Positions 22,563-22,650 of a DNA stretch of 22,650 nucleotides are shown here, piece after piece (positions within the stretch are counted from its first letter, which is position 1; every line of letters starts with the position of its first letter). The notes below the pieces were generated by a model. It was not told the origin of the DNA. It made no database searches and saw only the letters and a list, made by a program, of their open reading frames with translations. A program made the translations under genes and the position numbers. This stretch comes from JANNXQ01 sp031425095 (lineage in GTDB: Bacteria > Verrucomicrobiota > Verrucomicrobiia > Chthoniobacterales > Chthoniobacteraceae): positions 1 through 22,650 of the forward strand of contig JANPIS010000522.1 of assembly GCA_031425095.1 (NCBI GenBank). Reading direction: 5' to 3'.

Positions 22563-22650
22563 GCGACGACCTTCCCACTCCTCTGCCCGCTGCACTCGAC
22601 GACCTCGCCCTGCGCCACGCCCTCGGTTCGCTGAGCGCGGCGGAGCAGGC
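22559..22650 (+). CDS. Anti-sigma factor, N-terminal part (cut by window edge)
   Basis: About 30 residues are visible, starting at an ATG that overlaps the sigma stop (ATGA). The sequence includes DDLALRHALGSLSAAEQA, matching the A-L-G-x-L-x-x-E-E start of RskA-type anti-sigma-K factors. By family it would be a membrane protein binding the sigma factor with its N-terminus. The membrane segment and extracytoplasmic domain are outside the window, so the call rests on position and this short motif. Confidence 0.8.
   Translation, partial: MSDDLPTPLPAALDDLALRHALGSLSAAEQ

Overview
The window is GC-rich, gene-dense bacterial chromosome with no mobile element, tRNA, rRNA or CRISPR array that I can see. 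Two proteins end in a PEP-CTERM sorting signal (VPEP, a hydrophobic stretch, then an Arg-rich tail), which points to a Gram-negative-type envelope with an exosortase. Together with the DUF3592, DUF4331, SPFH/virion-core and TPR proteins, this makes Verrucomicrobiota my best guess. That is inference, not proof; a related PVC phylum is possible. Many start codons lack an obvious Shine-Dalgarno sequence, and GTG or TTG starts are common.

Layout. 1-411: 5' part of ilvC (minus), with a promoter carrying two palindromes. 558-3317: minus-strand group of a DUF3592 membrane protein, a small arrestin-like protein and a P-loop ATPase. 3449-4816: ammonium transporter amtB. 4824-6934: arsenic operon (minus) in the order arsR, a 44-residue Cys-rich peptide, acr3, arsC. 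7157-9633: two secreted PEP-CTERM proteins, one DNRLRE-type and one PhoX-like. 9985-13447: plus-strand run of an SPFH protein with a C-terminal excisionase-type helix-turn-helix, two uncharacterised genes, a PII protein and uppP. 13459-15545: aroB and rnc (minus). 15663-18737: a Dlt (D-alanylation) cluster ordered dltD-dltC-dltX-dltA without dltB. 18750-21758: a TPR protein and a DUF4331 protein (minus). 21960-22650: a divergent ECF sigma factor and the start of its anti-sigma factor.

How the genes fit together. The clearest regulatory unit is at the right end. The 201-base gap between the DUF4331 gene and the ECF sigma gene holds two head-to-head copies of the same spaced motif: TTGCCG, 4 nt, ATGAATCCG, 10 nt, CGCGGGGTAG. 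The copies match in the three blocks and hardly at all in the spacers. This is what is expected if the sigma factor drives both itself and the DUF4331-TPR operon.

The Dlt cluster would activate D-alanine (DltA), carry it as a thioester (DltC) and transfer it outside the membrane (DltD), with DltX as the small membrane partner. The usual MBOAT channel/acyltransferase DltB is absent and the cluster is closed on both sides by opposite-strand genes. In a presumed Gram-negative without teichoic acids, both the missing acyltransferase and the acceptor are open questions. The arsenic operon carries a tiny peptide ending in a tetracysteine motif (CCTPGGGCC), a plausible arsenite ligand.
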